From NCBI GenBank assembly GCA_024642705.1, contig JAHEAQ010000033.1, positions 1 to 44,938 on the forward strand: a stretch of DNA of 44,938 nucleotides, given 5' to 3'. How positions within the stretch are numbered: position 1 is the first letter of the stretch; each line of letters starts with the position of its first letter. The position numbers and the translations under genes are program-made. This DNA comes from Bacteroidota bacterium (lineage in GTDB: Bacteria > Bacteroidota > Bacteroidia > Chitinophagales > Saprospiraceae). Under the pieces are notes generated by a model. The model worked only from the letters and a program-made list of their open reading frames with translations. It ran no database searches and was not told the DNA's origin. Below are positions 8,227 through 16,802 of this stretch, piece after piece.

Positions 8227-9891
8227 TCAATGCATCAAAGATTTTCTCATCAATGAAGTAGGCATGTTTCCAATTTCCAACAATTTCACATGAAAATCTT
8301 TAAGTGAAAATTCTTCTCCCATTTTCTTCTTATATTCTTCGCGCATCGCCAATATTTCATGCATTCCCAAAAAATAACCGATAAAATAACCCGGTCTCGA
8401 TGTTGCAGAATCAATTTCTAATTGCCCAGCCCATCGAAGAAAGCCCACTTCTTTTACCATCAATTCTATGGCTTCTTCATAAGTTAGCCTCTTCGTGTGC
8501 AATCCAACATCATAAATTACTCTGGCATTTCTCCATAATCGCAACTGCAATTGCCGTAAATGGATTCTCTCATTTGGAAAGAAATTGGTCTCCTGCATTA
8601 ATTGCTCATTGTACAATCCCCAGCCTTCACTGAAAAGAGATATTCCATTTTCCCTTCTTAACTTTCTGGGATTGTCCAATTGATACAAACCCTGGACATG
8701 ATGTCCTCCATAGGTTTCGTGCGGTGCCGTAACAATAATCACTCCCCAATCATGTTCCACCATGTACTGTTGCTTGGTTTCTTCGTCCCATTGATCTTCA
8801 AAAGGATTAATCATCCATTCAGATTGAAAAATTCCATCTTTATCCGCTTCTTTTGCACTTGAAAAATTTCCATAATAGGACGTTTTTCTTAGATATTCTG
8901 CTCTTGGAACGACAGTAACTTTTTCTTTCCATGGTATTGGAATTAAGTCATTGCTTAACATATGTTCTCTCGATTTATCCACCCAATACTGGTGTGCTTG
9001 GATCATACTATCTGGCTGTGGATAATCATTTTTGATTTCAATAATCAACTCTTGCCATGTTTTACTCGGATTTATTTTTTTAGCTAATTCTTCCAACTCT
9101 GATTGAGTCTTTTTGAATTGTTCCCAACCAAAATTGTAAAGCTCTTCTGCATTAAAATCCAATAGAAACTGATCTTTCAACATGGCCTCATAGGTTTCTT
9201 CTCCAATGGCAAAATCTCCAGCAGGTTTGTTAGGCAGATCTGTTTTTAGAAAATTTATGAATACTTCCAAAGACTCCAATGCACTATTACACAATGTAAT
9301 CAGTTTGTCATTTTCTTCGCTCTCTTCACTTTTGATAAAAGCTGGAATTTCCTCTTTGAAAAGTATTTTACTATTTTCAGCCATAAACAATCCTAATTCC
9401 TGAAATCTTGGAACGTAAACTTCCAGTTGTTTCATTCCATTGTTTAATTGCGCTGGAACCAATGTTAAGCTTTTAGAAAGTTTTTCCAACTTACTTTCTC
9501 TGGATCCTGGGCCTTCTATAGTATTACCAATTCTGCGAAATGCCATATATTCTCTAGGGTCCTTCTGCCAAAATTTCATCTTTCCTTGATTTAAAACTCG
9601 GCCAGAAATTAAACTTTGCGCAAATTCCCAATCAATTTTCTCATCAAATGTTAACAATGAAGTGTCAATCAATTGCAAATTTGTTAATTGTTCTTGAACT
9701 TGTTTGTATCCTTCTGAAAATCGCTCAGAACTGAAATCATTTCCTCCATCGATGCCACCCCAACCAAGAGATGCATCCAGATTGTCAATAATTTCATTCA
9801 ATTGACTGATGCTTTCATTTGAAATTTTTGTGCCAGAATTGTTGACACAAGAACATAAAAAAATCGTCGCTAAAAAAAATCGCATTTTCAT
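8227..9891 (-). CDS. DUF885 family peptidase-like lipoprotein
   Basis: A 554-residue member of DUF885, a largely helical family thought to be zinc metallopeptidases. The key motif is HETYGGHHVQ, with His391, Glu392, His397 and His398, corresponding to the family's HEx(3)GHH. The usual downstream blocks SEGWGLYNE and RPGYFIGYFLG are also present. The N-terminus MKMRFFLATIFLCSCVNN is a short signal with a poor lipobox ending in Cys, so periplasmic lipoprotein export is likely. It is the first gene of the minus-strand run DUF885 - esterase - VIT. No activity can be assigned beyond probable hydrolase. Confidence 0.85.
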   Translation of the reverse strand: MKMRFFLATIFLCSCVNNSGTKISNESISQLNEIIDNLDASLGWGGIDGGNDFSSERFSEGYKQVQEQLTNLQLIDTSLLTFDEKIDWEFAQSLISGRVLNQGKMKFWQKDPREYMAFRRIGNTIEGPGSRESKLEKLSKSLTLVPAQLNNGMKQLEVYVPRFQELGLFMAENSKILFKEEIPAFIKSEESEENDKLITLCNSALESLEVFINFLKTDLPNKPAGDFAIGEETYEAMLKDQFLLDFNAEELYNFGWEQFKKTQSELEELAKKINPSKTWQELIIEIKNDYPQPDSMIQAHQYWVDKSREHMLSNDLIPIPWKEKVTVVPRAEYLRKTSYYGNFSSAKEADKDGIFQSEWMINPFEDQWDEETKQQYMVEHDWGVIIVTAPHETYGGHHVQGLYQLDNPRKLRRENGISLFSEGWGLYNEQLMQETNFFPNERIHLRQLQLRLWRNARVIYDVGLHTKRLTYEEAIELMVKEVGFLRWAGQLEIDSATSRPGYFIGYFLGMHEILAMREEYKKKMGEEFSLKDFHVKLLEIGNMPTSLMRKSLMH

Positions 9892-10313
9892 ACTTTTATA
9901 ATTTATACGTATTGATATATAGATGTTGAATTAAAATTAATAATTTTTATATAATGTATCCTTTACACACGAAAAAGGGATTTAGTATTAAAGACCCCTT
10001 TTGCCTATTGTTGTTACATTTTCATTAAAGCTTTAAAATATCCAAAAGTACAATAAACATTCAATGACAAAATCTTCTATTCATCTTTTCAACAATGTTC
10101 TTTTTTTAAAACATTTTATTAAGTTTCAAAGAAATTTTTAGAGTTATATGAATCAAAAACAATACAGATTTTGTTTGCAATCTTGTTTGGATATTAGAAA
10201 AAAAATTGTTTCGGATACGATTTAATGCTCCGTCCATTCCAGAAAAAGTATTATTGTTTTAATTTATTTCCAGATCACATCCTATTTGCAAAAACCAATT
10301 CATACCAAAGCTT
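9892..10313. other. Intergenic region with one hairpin
   Basis: No gene is supported. It lies downstream of the methyltransferase stop and upstream of the DUF885 start, both on the minus strand. The only structure seen is the AAAAGGG / CCCTTTT hairpin at 9973-10002. Confidence 0.5.
9973..10002 (-). terminator. Possible terminator hairpin downstream of the RiPP operon
   Basis: AAAAGGG (9973-9979) and CCCTTTT (9996-10002) pair with a 16-nt loop. Read on the minus strand it ends in CCCTTTTTC, so it could end transcripts from the RiPP operon about 310 bp after its last stop codon. The long loop and short T tract make this tentative. Confidence 0.3.
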
Positions 10314-11093
10314 TTATTTGATTCCTGAAACCACAACCATATTTAAGCTGCAATAAAAGTGTTTTGTCTTATCCAATTTTACAAGTGTTTCCAACCAATA
10401 ATCTAACTCCTCTTGAGGAAACAATTTAATTTCCATTGCTTCTTGTGTCAAGTATTTACCAAATGGCGTGAATGCCAATTCCTGGAAGTGTAATGGTACA
10501 ATCTTTACTTCTAAATGCTTAAATCCATGGTCCATAAAATAAGTATACAATTGCCTCCCCGCATATCCATTGGTAATCAGTGTTTCTGAGAAAAAGGCCA
10601 ACATTTTCCTTTCCATATCTGGTTTTGGGAAATTTATAGAAGCACTAGCCCAATCTGTATCTGCAATAATCAGCAATCCATCTTTCTTGACTACTCTTTT
10701 ACACTCTTTAAATGCTTGATTCCATATATTTGGAGATGATAAATGCTGAAACATTCTTTCAGATCTGACAACTTCAAAAGAATTAGATTCAAAAGGAATC
10801 TTTGTTACAGTTGCCGTTTCGTGCGTAATTCGGTGATCTAAACCATTTGCAAATGCCCAGGAATTAGCTTTTCTAACCATATCTGGATCGCTATCAATTC
10901 CAATTATTTTTGTTGTTTCATTCGAATCCATTGCCATTGCCACCGTATCAATGCCAGGACCACATCCTACGTCTAGAATTGTGTGTGCTTTATGCGCTAA
11001 TATTTTTTGATAAGTGTAGATTTTTAACTCCCTCAGCAAAGTTGCGGACTTTCTCAAATATCCTTCACTAACAATAGATTTGGGCTTTTTCAT
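10314..11093 (-). CDS. Class I SAM-dependent methyltransferase (RiPP operon)
   Basis: A 259-residue methyltransferase. Motif I is ILDVGCGPGIDTVAMAM (residues ~39-55), the acidic post-I residue is in IIGIDSDPDMV (~63-73), and a UbiE/Methyltransf_11-type block RSERMFQHLSSPNIWNQAFKECKRVVKKDGLLIIAD follows. Its ATG overlaps the sagB stop by one base (TAATG), so it is translationally coupled to the azole-forming genes and probably tailors the same peptide. Methyltransferases decorate several azole RiPPs, such as plantazolicin, but the acceptor atom here is unknown. It could instead act on a small molecule; the tight coupling argues against that. Confidence 0.82.
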   Translation of the reverse strand: MKKPKSIVSEGYLRKSATLLRELKIYTYQKILAHKAHTILDVGCGPGIDTVAMAMDSNETTKIIGIDSDPDMVRKANSWAFANGLDHRITHETATVTKIPFESNSFEVVRSERMFQHLSSPNIWNQAFKECKRVVKKDGLLIIADTDWASASINFPKPDMERKMLAFFSETLITNGYAGRQLYTYFMDHGFKHLEVKIVPLHFQELAFTPFGKYLTQEAMEIKLFPQEELDYWLETLVKLDKTKHFYCSLNMVVVSGIK

Positions 11094-11887
11094 TATCTTG
11101 ACACCTCTTTTTCTTTGCCAATAGCAATTACATACAAAATAGAATGGTTCACACCATCTATTTCTAAATAATCTTCTATTTTTCGATCATAAAAAGCGCA
11201 TAAATTCAAATTCCCTAAGTCCATTGCAGTTGCAGCAAGATTAATGTTTTGGGCTGCATGACCAGCTTCCAATAAAATCAGTCTATATCCTCTTTCACCA
11301 TACTTGGAATTGGTTCTTTCGAAAACTCCAGTAATAAAAATAAAAAGACTAGCATCATTTGCAAAGTTCTGTTGGACTAATGATTTTGCTATGATGGTTT
11401 CATGTCTTCCTTCTTTAACCAATTGAACTTCTTCTAGAATTACATTATAATGATATAAACCTGCTTTCAGCTCTTCACAATTGGAAGCATAAAAATAAGC
11501 CTCTAAAGGAAATCGTTTCCCTCCAGAAGGAACGGAACGCAATGGTCTTGGATTTTCATTTGGTCGTGTAATGCCAAATCCTGCATGCAAAAGATGACTT
11601 AATTTGTTAAAATCAATTAATCCTGGAAACATTTCTCTGCAAGATTTTCTTTTCTGAAACACTTCTGACAATGGCATTTCCAAGCCAGATTGCGGATCAC
11701 TTAGCTTTTTATTAAATCCGGATTGCCCAGGGAAGGAGATATGCATATTAGAAAGTGATTGGTCATGTTTTTCATTTACATTATTAATCCGAAACCATGG
11801 ATTTTGTTTTGAATTTTCATGATACAATTCCCATATTCTATCTTCTTCGGCTGCTAATTTTATATGTTGTGCATTATTGTTTTCCAT
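11093..11887 (-). CDS. SagB-type azoline dehydrogenase (nitroreductase fold)
   Basis: A 264-residue FMN-dependent oxidoreductase of the SagB type, which oxidises thiazoline/oxazoline rings in azole RiPPs to thiazoles/oxazoles. Family blocks are RKSCREMFPGLIDFNKLSHLLHAGFG (~80-105), the FMN-contact block SVPSGGKRFPLEAYFYA (~118-134) and LLEAGHAAQNINLAATAMDLG toward the C-terminus. It lies 61 bp downstream of the YcaO gene and overlaps the methyltransferase start by one base. Its presence means the product probably carries aromatic azoles rather than only azolines (inference). It has the usual length for stand-alone SagB homologues. Confidence 0.88.
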   Translation of the reverse strand: MENNNAQHIKLAAEEDRIWELYHENSKQNPWFRINNVNEKHDQSLSNMHISFPGQSGFNKKLSDPQSGLEMPLSEVFQKRKSCREMFPGLIDFNKLSHLLHAGFGITRPNENPRPLRSVPSGGKRFPLEAYFYASNCEELKAGLYHYNVILEEVQLVKEGRHETIIAKSLVQQNFANDASLFIFITGVFERTNSKYGERGYRLILLEAGHAAQNINLAATAMDLGNLNLCAFYDRKIEDYLEIDGVNHSILYVIAIGKEKEVSR

Positions 11888-11948
11888 TGTTTTGCTTATT
11901 GGGATATTGTTTTTGAACGATTATTAAGATAAATAAAATTAATCAATA

Positions 11949-13259
11949 TCATGCAAATGGATGTGGCAGATTGTTCACTTGTTTACCTCTTCCCTTTTTT
12001 TCCATAAATTTCAGTAGCCTTTTGCTGCAGAGTGGTCGACAATTATAGCTTTTATTCAATGGAAGGAATCCCGGGATCACTGCTCGGATAACTGAAAATC
12101 CCAAATCTGCGACATCTGGCGTAGTAACATCTGCAATGAGCACTTCATAACCTGTCGACTTTATCAATTCCAATACAAGGTTTAGATCTTTATTAGGAGA
12201 AGTAGAACTTAAATCTGGAATATCTTCCAATCTGATTTTATTCTTAGCTTGAAGTAGATAATCTCCTTTAGGAAAAATATTGTGATCTATCCAAAAGCGG
12301 ATATGGTCTACCAAATATTTCACTTTTTCATAGCTTATGTATGGATACCAATCTGCAGCTGTCATCATGACTCGTTTTGCATACCTTTCAATAAGAGCCA
12401 ATTCTTCCAGACATTTTTGAATGGCAATTGCTGGGTTTAAATGGGTTGCTGCAGCTACTAAAAAAGGTACAGATCCATCGAATTTTCCTTTCATAACTGC
12501 CATCACGCTTGGAATTTGAGTATCTGAAGTAATATTCAATAGTGTAATTTGATACCCCAATTTTTCAAATCGAAAAATCATCTCTGTGTGTATTGGTAAA
12601 AGAGACTTTGGTTCTATCTGGTCTGAGACAATTCCAGATAACCATGCAAGCATAAAGCTATCCCTTTCTACAGTCTCTAGAATTCCATTTAACGAAGCCT
12701 CTTCATAGCTTAAATGCGACGCCAATCCTGTGGAAATAACTTCCATGATTGTTGCTTCTCCATTTTTCTTATCTGCAATATAAGGGCAGTAAACTAAAGA
12801 AGCAGGAATTAAAACTTCCTTTCCAGAATCTAAATTCTTAGCTGAGCTCCATCGTAGGATTGTATCTTCTTTAAAACGGCTAAATGGGAAATCAGCTTTT
12901 TCAAATTGATCTTCTGCAAATGATGTAAAATTAGAAGGATGAATTGCCAGCTCTCGAAAATCAATATAGCTTCCTAGCTCTAGTTCTTCCCAACTATAAA
13001 TTCCAGATGAATAACGCTCTATTCCTTCGCCAATGGCTTTAGCCAATGCTCGATCTCTATTTATTGCAGTTCCGCCTGCCACTGAAAAATTTTCTTCTCC
13101 TCCAAAAACACCCGTGTTTGAGACCATTGCCTTAAAATACATGAAATCTGGCATATTCGCTTGCCTTGGAACAGAAATCACCTGCCCTAATATTCCAATT
13201 TCATGGTCTATTAAATCAGGAAGCAGATCAAATAGGCGTTTATATTGTATAGCACTCAT
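11949..13259 (-). CDS. YcaO-domain cyclodehydratase (SagD-like)
   Basis: A 436-residue YcaO enzyme, the ATP-dependent component that turns Cys/Ser/Thr of a RiPP precursor into azolines. ATP/Mg-binding blocks are visible: AKAIGEGIERYSSG (73-86), LETVERDSFMLAW (194-206) and KCLEELALIERYAKR. TOMM-type YcaO proteins end in a PxPxP motif next to the active site; here the tail is LPHPFA, keeping two prolines but with Ala in place of the last. Its ATG overlaps the stop of the E1-like partner by four bases (ATGA), as expected for a C/D cyclodehydratase pair. Assignment as azoline-forming rather than thioamide-forming rests on the adjacent E1-like partner and SagB. Confidence 0.92.
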   Translation of the reverse strand: MSAIQYKRLFDLLPDLIDHEIGILGQVISVPRQANMPDFMYFKAMVSNTGVFGGEENFSVAGGTAINRDRALAKAIGEGIERYSSGIYSWEELELGSYIDFRELAIHPSNFTSFAEDQFEKADFPFSRFKEDTILRWSSAKNLDSGKEVLIPASLVYCPYIADKKNGEATIMEVISTGLASHLSYEEASLNGILETVERDSFMLAWLSGIVSDQIEPKSLLPIHTEMIFRFEKLGYQITLLNITSDTQIPSVMAVMKGKFDGSVPFLVAAATHLNPAIAIQKCLEELALIERYAKRVMMTAADWYPYISYEKVKYLVDHIRFWIDHNIFPKGDYLLQAKNKIRLEDIPDLSSTSPNKDLNLVLELIKSTGYEVLIADVTTPDVADLGFSVIRAVIPGFLPLNKSYNCRPLCSKRLLKFMEKKGRGKQVNNLPHPFA

Positions 13260-14314
13260 TTATCAGGCATGGGGTGCATCAGATTAATTTGAACTTCTGC
13301 TTTCCTGTTAATCGAACTACACGTTTTACATCGAGGTACTTTCAATATTTTTTTACCTTCTGTTTCTGAAGCGATTACGTCCGTCCTGATCAACTTGCCA
13401 GGACGCGGAAAAGGCATTCTCCCATAATAATGAGTGATTTCAAAAAATGCTGTATTTGCTAAAATAGACATAGCCGCTGGATGAATTGCAGTAACGCTTT
13501 GGGCATTTGTTGCATTGGTTTCAATCAAGTCCCTAATATCTAAATCTCTTAAGTGTGAGTTTTGTCGAGTTCGAAGGCACTGAAGGCAAGCGGTTTCTCC
13601 TGGAATCATTAAGGAAGTGTATCCAATCATATCTTGTAAATAGACTGGCATAAAATCAATATGGTTTTCTACACAATATGTATTCCATTTCAATAATAAT
13701 GCTTGTCCCCCAAATTCAGAACAGGAGATAAGAAATTCTGTAGAATTTTCCTTATTCTTTGAAACAAATTCGTCCAAACTAATAATCTGTTTGTTACTTT
13801 CATCATTTAATGGTTTAATAACATTTCCATCTGCATCAAAATATTTATAATTTCTTAATGTTGGTTCATCAACAATTGAAATGCAGTCTACTCCCAAGTC
13901 ATTAAGGCAATTCAGAATAGTTAAACTAAGGCTATTATAACCTACAATAAAAATCTTAAGAGCCGAAAGTTTTTCAACAAGATTTTTTTGGGACAATTTA
14001 AATTGTTCAAGAAAAATATCAAACTGATTTCCGTTAGAACCGACAAGATTTTGATCAGCATGAATAAGGAAGCTCCTTTCCAATAGATCCTTGATAAGAG
14101 CTTCTACTCCATCACGATCAGGTACTGCAAATTGGTTGCAAATTTCTTCTAAGGAAGCCGTTCTGCCAGATGTGAAACTTAAGATAATTAAAACCTTCTG
14201 AAGTGCGCCACTGCCATTAACCACAATTTTTTCAAATCCTCTTTTCAGGATTACACCTTCTGGGAAATCAATTACTTGAAAAGGTAATGCCTTAACATAA
14301 AGATTCTTCAACAT
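13256..14314 (-). CDS. E1-like TOMM precursor-leader-binding / cyclodehydratase partner protein (SagC-like)
   Basis: A 352-residue ThiF/E1-like protein of the type that recruits the precursor leader and activates YcaO. Residues 1-90 look like the winged-helix RRE segment. A degenerate Rossmann turn follows (KIFIVGYNSLSLTILNCLNDLGVDCISIVD, without GxGxxG), fitting loss of ATP use in this family. Four cysteines that would hold structural zinc are present: Cys243 and Cys246 (CLQC), Cys329 and Cys332 (CKTC). It follows the precursor gene by 54 bp and overlaps the YcaO start by four bases. It should bind the 89-residue precursor encoded just upstream. Confidence 0.85.
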   Translation of the reverse strand: MLKNLYVKALPFQVIDFPEGVILKRGFEKIVVNGSGALQKVLIILSFTSGRTASLEEICNQFAVPDRDGVEALIKDLLERSFLIHADQNLVGSNGNQFDIFLEQFKLSQKNLVEKLSALKIFIVGYNSLSLTILNCLNDLGVDCISIVDEPTLRNYKYFDADGNVIKPLNDESNKQIISLDEFVSKNKENSTEFLISCSEFGGQALLLKWNTYCVENHIDFMPVYLQDMIGYTSLMIPGETACLQCLRTRQNSHLRDLDIRDLIETNATNAQSVTAIHPAAMSILANTAFFEITHYYGRMPFPRPGKLIRTDVIASETEGKKILKVPRCKTCSSINRKAEVQINLMHPMPDK

Positions 14315-14368
14315 ACTGATTCATTTTCAGTAATTACTCATTCCAAAAAAACTCTGACATCCGATTGA

Positions 14369-14638
14369 TTACCAGCAAGAACAGGTATTTGGATCTTGGT
14401 CATTCACAGACGCAGTACTAAAATTATGCTTTGTATAAGTAAATGGGCTGTCGCCGTTGTTGATGCGGCTTAATGAAAGCGCTCTAAGAGAATCTAATTC
14501 TTTAACTGTAAGATCACTTCCACCAATATTGTCAAGTGCTGCTTCTAAATCTTTTTGAGATAATTTTTTTACCTCTGAACTTAATAATGCTGCTTGATCA
14601 GCAGGTAAAAGGTCTCCGAGTGTTTTGGTATTTTCCAT
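14369..14638 (-). CDS. RiPP precursor peptide, C-terminal core ending TCSCW
   Basis: An 89-residue peptide encoded first in the azole operon. The first 64 residues are helical, acidic and leader-like. The tail is rich in Ser, Thr and Asn and ends N-T-C-S-C-W, with the only two cysteines (86, 88) alternating with Thr85 and Ser87, ideal for consecutive azole formation. Within the leader, LSQKDLEAALDNIGG (26-40) looks like the double-glycine leader end of class II lanthipeptide precursors, and LTVKELDSLRALSLSRINNG (43-62) resembles a second such segment. Fifteen Ser/Thr/Cys residues follow Gly40. The cleavage site is unknown: after GG-40, or nearer residue 62-64. The identification rests on position, size and composition, not on homology I can name. 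Confidence 0.8.
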   Translation of the reverse strand: MENTKTLGDLLPADQAALLSSEVKKLSQKDLEAALDNIGGSDLTVKELDSLRALSLSRINNGDSPFTYTKHNFSTASVNDQDPNTCSCW

Positions 14639-14785
14639 TTTAGAATGTTTTATTGGTTTTGATTAGTTTTTTTTTTTTAAATTAAAGTTGTTGTAACTTA
14701 CTTACAATTATACAAAATAAAATTGTCGTTTTTTAATAAAAAATAATTTCAAGTGCAGCACCCAAAAATTAAATCCTTTAAAAAA
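14639..14785. promoter_or_regulatory. Divergent control region between the precursor operon and the cyclase-lanM operon
   Basis: A 147-bp AT-rich region holds the promoters of both RiPP transcription units. An inverted repeat ACAATT (14704-14709) / AATTGT (14721-14726) with an 11-bp spacer lies near the middle and could be a shared operator. A long T tract (14670-14681) lies upstream of the precursor start. No perfect TAnnTTTG box was found for either direction. Confidence 0.4.
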
Positions 14786-16783
14786 ATGAAAAAAATTGAA
14801 TTACTAGAAGCTTTTGGTATTCTTTTATTGATTCAATTTTTCTCTATTCCATTCCATGCGAAAACTATAATACTGCCTAATGACCCTACTGTAACAATTA
14901 TTAAAGACGTTGATTATATTATTGACTCTTTGATGGAATTTAAGGAGGAGGATCTTTTTTCTGAAAAGATGCAATCTGCTTTTAATCCCACGAGTTTAGA
15001 AAATAATGGCTTCCAAGCTTTAGTATCCACATATTGGATTCGTTTTGAATTAAAAAATAATGCCGCTTTAGATAATGAATGGTTACTAGATTTTGAAAAC
15101 TGGTCATTTGTTGATTTTTATATTGTATCTGATCGACAAATTCAAGAAAAGTGGAAAACTGGTCATTTGTTACCATATAATCAACGACAATATCCAGAAG
15201 GAAACAAAAATCACATTCTTCTGTCAATAAAAAGTGGAGAAACAATATACTGTTATGCCCGTCTTGAATTTGAATCAGACAACTTTATAAAACCCGCAAA
15301 TCTAGAATTTCATGCAGGGCTAAGATCTTCTGTTGACCAACAAAATTATCGGCAGAAACAAATTATTAGTGTTTTTTTAGGGATCCTTTTTGTAATGTTC
15401 TTCTACCATCTTTTTATTTATTTTTCAACTAGAAGCACCAGTTATATTTATTATTTAGCCATTGTTGCGCTTATTATTTATATGACTCTAAACAATTCAG
15501 GATATATCGTTGAAGTATTCAAAAATATAGAAAGTTTCCCTATGTGGAGGGGTTTATTTGAATCGATTGGATCTGCATTAACACCCGTTCTGATGATGTT
15601 TTTTACTATGGAGATTTTGAAGACCAAAAAAAATCTACCTTTTTGGCATAAAGTAATGACGGTCTTCATTGGAATAATTTTATTCTTGACTGTTCTGGTA
15701 AATATCAATTTCCAAATCTTTAGTCCATATATCTTTCTCTCCAGCTTTTTAGTTGTAATAGTATTTATCACAATTGGGATTTTCGCTGTTATTCGAAAAT
15801 TACCTTCTGCCGTTTTCTATTTAGTGGCCTATAGCTTTTCACTTGCAGGAGTAGCTATTATGTTTATGTCTTTAGGTGGCGCTATTCCGAAAAGCAATTT
15901 TGCTACACATTATTCAATGCCTTTGGGATATACTCTTGAAATTATATTTTATTCTTTAGCATTAGCTAATATTATTAATTTATTGAAGAAAGAAAACATT
16001 CAAAAGCAAGAAGAGATAATTGACCAATTAAAAGAAAATCAACTTTTACAAACAAAGGTTAATAGGGAGCTTGAAACTAAAGTTGTAGAGCGAACGATGG
16101 AAATCAGAGAACAAAATAAAATTATTGAAATAGAAAAAGTTAAATCAGATGAACTTTTATTAAATATACTTCCCTCCGCAACAGCTGAAGAATTGAAAAC
16201 ATATGGCAAGGCTACTGCTAAGTCCTTCATAAACGCATCTGTTCTGTTTACAGATTTTGAAAATTTCACACAGTTATGTGAGAATATGACTCCAGATATG
16301 ATTGTTGAAAACCTGGATACTTGTTTCCATGCTTTTGATGATATTGTAATGGAACTTAATCTTGAAAAAATAAAAACAATCGGGGATTCTTATATGTGTG
16401 CAGAAGGAATTCCAGAGCATAATAAATCAAATCCTTCAAACATTGTAGAAGCTGGACTTCGGATGCAAGAATTTATTGCTAACTGGAATGATGAAAAGAA
16501 AAAGAAAGGTGAAAAATCTTGGCCTATGCGAGTAGGGATTAATTCTGGCCCTCTAATAGCAGGAGTTGTAGGAAAGAAAAAATTTGCTTATGATATTTGG
16601 GGCCATACCGTAAACCTTGCTGCTCGAATGGAAAGTGCCTCTGAAATTGGAAAAGTGAATGTATCTGAATTCACCATGAATTTGGTTAAAGATAAATTTA
16701 AGTTTATCTCCAGAGGTAAGCTACCAGCTAAGAACTATGGTTTTGTAGAAATGTATTTTGTAGAACGAAAGAAGCCTTCATAA
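14786..16783 (+). CDS. 7TMR-DISM receptor with class III adenylate cyclase domain
   Basis: About 665 residues from the ATG at 14786. A GTG at 14753 would add eleven residues before an otherwise good signal peptide (MKKIELLEAFGILLLIQFFSIPFHAK). A periplasmic 7TMR-DISMED2-like beta domain (~20-185) comes first, then seven membrane helices (~190-400), a coiled coil (~405-460) and a class III cyclase domain. Catalytic residues are intact: metal aspartates Asp490 (FTDFENFT) and Asp534 (KTIGDSYM), the Lys of LEKIKTIGD, the Asp of AYDIWGHTVN and the Asn/Arg of VNLAARMES. This suggests cAMP production in response to an extracellular ligand. Only 19 bp separate it from lanM, so they are probably co-transcribed, linking peptide modification to outside sensing (inference). 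Confidence 0.88.
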   Translation: MKKIELLEAFGILLLIQFFSIPFHAKTIILPNDPTVTIIKDVDYIIDSLMEFKEEDLFSEKMQSAFNPTSLENNGFQALVSTYWIRFELKNNAALDNEWLLDFENWSFVDFYIVSDRQIQEKWKTGHLLPYNQRQYPEGNKNHILLSIKSGETIYCYARLEFESDNFIKPANLEFHAGLRSSVDQQNYRQKQIISVFLGILFVMFFYHLFIYFSTRSTSYIYYLAIVALIIYMTLNNSGYIVEVFKNIESFPMWRGLFESIGSALTPVLMMFFTMEILKTKKNLPFWHKVMTVFIGIILFLTVLVNINFQIFSPYIFLSSFLVVIVFITIGIFAVIRKLPSAVFYLVAYSFSLAGVAIMFMSLGGAIPKSNFATHYSMPLGYTLEIIFYSLALANIINLLKKENIQKQEEIIDQLKENQLLQTKVNRELETKVVERTMEIREQNKIIEIEKVKSDELLLNILPSATAEELKTYGKATAKSFINASVLFTDFENFTQLCENMTPDMIVENLDTCFHAFDDIVMELNLEKIKTIGDSYMCAEGIPEHNKSNPSNIVEAGLRMQEFIANWNDEKKKKGEKSWPMRVGINSGPLIAGVVGKKKFAYDIWGHTVNLAARMESASEIGKVNVSEFTMNLVKDKFKFISRGKLPAKNYGFVEMYFVERKKPS

Positions 16784-16802
16784 CAAAAATTCAATATGCA
16801 AC

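Noticed and set aside
14753-14785. GTG start for the receptor cyclase
   Set aside because: It would place eleven residues in front of a normal signal peptide that starts at the ATG at 14786.
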